A DNA stretch of 64,000 nucleotides from Verrucomicrobiales bacterium (GTDB lineage Bacteria > Verrucomicrobiota > Verrucomicrobiia > Limisphaerales > UBA11320): the NCBI GenBank assembly GCA_016793885.1, contig JAEUHE010000183.1, positions 1 through 64,000 of the forward strand. Reading direction: 5' to 3'. How positions within the stretch are numbered: position 1 is the first letter of the stretch; every line of letters starts with the position of its first letter. Made by a program: the position numbers and the translations under genes. The notes under the pieces are model-generated. The model saw only the letters and a program-made list of their open reading frames with translations, ran no database searches and was not told where the DNA came from. Positions 62,350 through 64,000 of this stretch are shown here, piece after piece.

Positions 62350-63276
62350 TCAGTCCACCGCTTCGAACACACGGATGATGGCGCAGTTGTCCAACGGACC
62401 GAGCCCTTTCGATTCCGCCTGCTGCAGCAACTGGGCGTGAACGTCAGTCAAAGGTATCCGTGCGTGGCTCAGCTCGGCGGCCCTCTGAATCAAACGAACG
62501 TCCTTCAAATGCTGCGAAAGCCGGGCCTGCGGCTCGAAGTCGGCAGCGATCATTTTGTCGCCCTTTGTATCCATGACCCGCGAGTAGGACATGCTATCCC
62601 GCAACACAACCAGGGTCTGCTCAAGATCGAGATGCAGTTTTCCCGCAAAGGCCAGTCCTTCAGCCAGGACCGCCCGGTTCAATCCTAGCACCAAATTGCT
62701 CACCAATTTCAACTTGGCGGCGCTGCCCCAATCGCCAACGTGGTGGATCTTTCTCGCGAAACAAACCAGCATATCGTTGCACAACGCCGCCGCCGCCGCG
62801 GTTCCGCTCGTCATAGCCAGGACCTCGCCACGCCGGACCTGGCTGCTGTTCCCGGAAATTGTGGCCTCCACATAGGCCACCCGGTGCCCGGCCAATCGGC
62901 GGCCGGCCGCGGCAGCAGCCTCCGGGCGACCGGTCGTCGTATCCAAGATCACCTGTCCGGGACGAAGAAGGGGCTGCAGCTCATCGAGCACGGTTCGAAC
63001 CACCTCACTATCCGGGAGGCTGAGGATAATCCGCCGGCAGGAAGTGATTAAATCGGTGACACTCGTTGCAGCACGCCCCCCTCGAGTGACGAACGCGGCC
63101 AAACAGCCGGGGTCGATGTCAAAGCCCTGCACCGTGAATCCATGGGCCAGCAGACGTTCCCCCATCGCGCTGCCCATCAGTCCCAAACCAATCAACCCAA
63201 TGGAATCGCGTTCACCGACTTCCTTCTTAACCGCGGCAATCGACGATGTTTCTGATCCATCAGGGGAAAAGGGCAT
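62350..63276 (-). CDS. 3-hydroxyisobutyrate dehydrogenase-family NAD(P)-dependent oxidoreductase
   Basis: A 308-residue protein. Rossmann motif IGLIGLGLMGSAM (26-38), NAD contact ILSLPDS (84-90) and substrate loop TISGNSSQVRRGEVLAM (139-155), where the usual S-G-G reads S-G-N. The catalytic-lysine motif is GSAAKLKLVSN with Lys190. The C-terminal all-alpha domain includes DTKGDKMIAADFEPQARLSQ then HLKDVRL, typical of the class that includes tartronate-semialdehyde and beta-hydroxyacid dehydrogenases. It reduces or oxidises a beta-hydroxyacid; the changed loop residue may shift specificity. Cytoplasmic; first gene of a pair with the MFS transporter. Confidence 0.9.
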   Translation of the reverse strand: MPFSPDGSETSSIAAVKKEVGERDSIGLIGLGLMGSAMGERLLAHGFTVQGFDIDPGCLAAFVTRGGRAATSVTDLITSCRRIILSLPDSEVVRTVLDELQPLLRPGQVILDTTTGRPEAAAAAGRRLAGHRVAYVEATISGNSSQVRRGEVLAMTSGTAAAAALCNDMLVCFARKIHHVGDWGSAAKLKLVSNLVLGLNRAVLAEGLAFAGKLHLDLEQTLVVLRDSMSYSRVMDTKGDKMIAADFEPQARLSQHLKDVRLIQRAAELSHARIPLTDVHAQLLQQAESKGLGPLDNCAIIRVFEAVD

Positions 63277-63389
63277 GCCGTGCAGCCTAGCCGTCGCATT
63301 CCGCTGTGGACATGCAAAAATGACGAAGCCAACGAGCGGATTCGCGGCGCGGGCGCGGCCCCATGGTCGTGGGCCTTCCTCTCGACCCC

Positions 63390-63414
63390 CCGCCCCGCTT
63401 CTACCGGGGGGCGG
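63390..63414. terminator. GC-rich hairpin 32 nt beyond the 63446 stop
   Basis: CCGCCCC - 11 nt - GGGGCGG, positioned as a possible terminator for the minus-strand propeller gene. No U-run, so the call is tentative. Nothing else is seen between 63277 and 63445. Confidence 0.35.
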
Positions 63415-63445
63415 CGATGCGGTGAGAAAGCAGATGCAACAGGTA

Positions 63446-64000
63446 TCACGGCTGGACCCGGCCTAGCCCGAACTGATCGCCCGTGCGCACCGGCTTGCCG
63501 CCGCGGAAATGAATCTCCACGATCTTCTCGCTCATGACGGGGCGATTCTCCTCGTCAGTGAGCCGCGCCACTACCTTGCGCGTGGCGATGTCGATGATGT
63601 CGCCCGTGGACGGCCAAGCGTGACGGCCATCGAGGCGGAAGGTGACCCAGCCCGGTTCATCCCGCACGGAGAGACTGGCCACCTGCTTCGGCGGCATGAC
63701 CGTGGCGTCGAAGACATGCATCCGCTGATTGTGCGCGTCGCACACCCAGAGCTCGCGCTCGTCCGGCGTGAGGCCGACCCCATGACTCGGGCAGCCGTGT
63801 CGCTTGACTGCTCCCTTGCTGAAACCGCTGACCTCGACGCGATGCAGCCTCTTCCCGGTCCTGAGATCACCGATCTCAAAGCCGAGCAGCTCGTTCACAT
63901 TGACAAACACCAGCGATTGCGCGCCGTTGACCGTGAACGGCCGAATGGGCTGGGTGAACGGCCCGACCTCGCGGACAATCTGGCGCTTCGCTGTCGCGGC
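63446..64000 (-). CDS. YVTN/NHL-type beta-propeller protein, C-terminal part (runs off window)
   Basis: The frame is open to the right edge (185 codons), so the true start lies outside the window; an internal GTG at 63910 is not a start. Repeats of a seven-bladed YVTN-like propeller are seen: PIRPFTVNGAQSLVFVNVNE, GFEIGDLRTGKRLHRVEVSG, GVGLTPDERELWVCDAHNQR, MHVFDAT, GWVTFRLDGRHAWPSTGDII and DIATRKVVARLTDEENRPVM. The closing V/I-E-I-x-F resembles VEIHFRGGKPV here. Such exported propellers are common beside PVC cytochromes. No catalytic residues are known for the family. Confidence 0.78.
   Translation of the reverse strand, partial: AATAKRQIVREVGPFTQPIRPFTVNGAQSLVFVNVNELLGFEIGDLRTGKRLHRVEVSGFSKGAVKRHGCPSHGVGLTPDERELWVCDAHNQRMHVFDATVMPPKQVASLSVRDEPGWVTFRLDGRHAWPSTGDIIDIATRKVVARLTDEENRPVMSEKIVEIHFRGGKPVRTGDQFGLGRVQP

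Overview
The window looks like a chromosomal stretch from a soil or freshwater Verrucomicrobiota (Pedosphaera/Limisphaerales type). Several things point there: Tat-exported Gfo/Idh/MocA oxidoreductases, a PVC-type dehydrogenase with HEAT repeats and a C-terminal haem domain, a pentahaem Planctomycete-type cytochrome, ASPIC/UnbV-FG-GAP giants, a sialate O-acetylesterase, autotransporter-type beta repeats and many palindromic intergenic repeats. The taxonomic assignment is inference; there is no rRNA or tRNA gene in view.

Layout. 1-2.2 kb: an edge-truncated tyrosine-recombinase-like gene, a 61-bp tandem repeat and an exported PPP-family phosphatase. 2.5-8.1 kb: one 1831-residue exported protein made of three CRTAC-like (FG-GAP + ASPIC/UnbV) modules. 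8.3-13.9 kb: an ECF sigma factor, a small membrane protein, a translationally coupled pair (methylthioribose-kinase-like kinase + exported ADP-ribosylglycohydrolase) and a TerB/DUF697-like protein. 14.2-24.1 kb: an osmotic/ion-homeostasis block. On the minus strand it has a small membrane protein, an MscS channel and a glucosyl-3-phosphoglycerate synthase-like GT81. On the plus strand it has a GT4 glycosyltransferase, a HAD phosphatase, a Na+/H+-antiporter-like protein and a P2-type cation ATPase. 24.1-29.4 kb: a tight five-gene minus-strand operon, arsD-arsA-HlyD-FtsX permease-ABC ATPase, with overlapping or nearly touching genes and no arsB, acr3 or arsR visible.

29.8-54.8 kb is an exported/oxidative polymer-degradation region. 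It holds two PVC cytochrome/dehydrogenase systems, large secreted Ig-like and beta-repeat proteins, an NAGPA-type phosphodiester glycosidase, a sialate O-acetylesterase, a GH95-like glycosidase and two Gfo/Idh/MocA proteins. 54.8-64 kb carries an exported (alpha/alpha)-barrel-like protein, ThuA-like and FG-GAP proteins, an MFS transporter, a 3-hydroxyisobutyrate-dehydrogenase-family enzyme and an edge-truncated beta-propeller protein. These resemble a sugar/sugar-acid utilisation neighbourhood.

Reading the gaps gave three pseudogenes (delta-60-repeat protein, Gfo/Idh/MocA protein, DUF234-type AAA ATPase), one gene split by a frameshift, a MITE-like family with 17-bp terminal inverted repeats, and four inverted-repeat elements of different sequence. 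Each arm of those four elements is built from three heptamers spaced about 9 nt apart. The two observations most worth following are the arsDA-plus-ABC-exporter operon and the heptamer-triplet inverted repeats.
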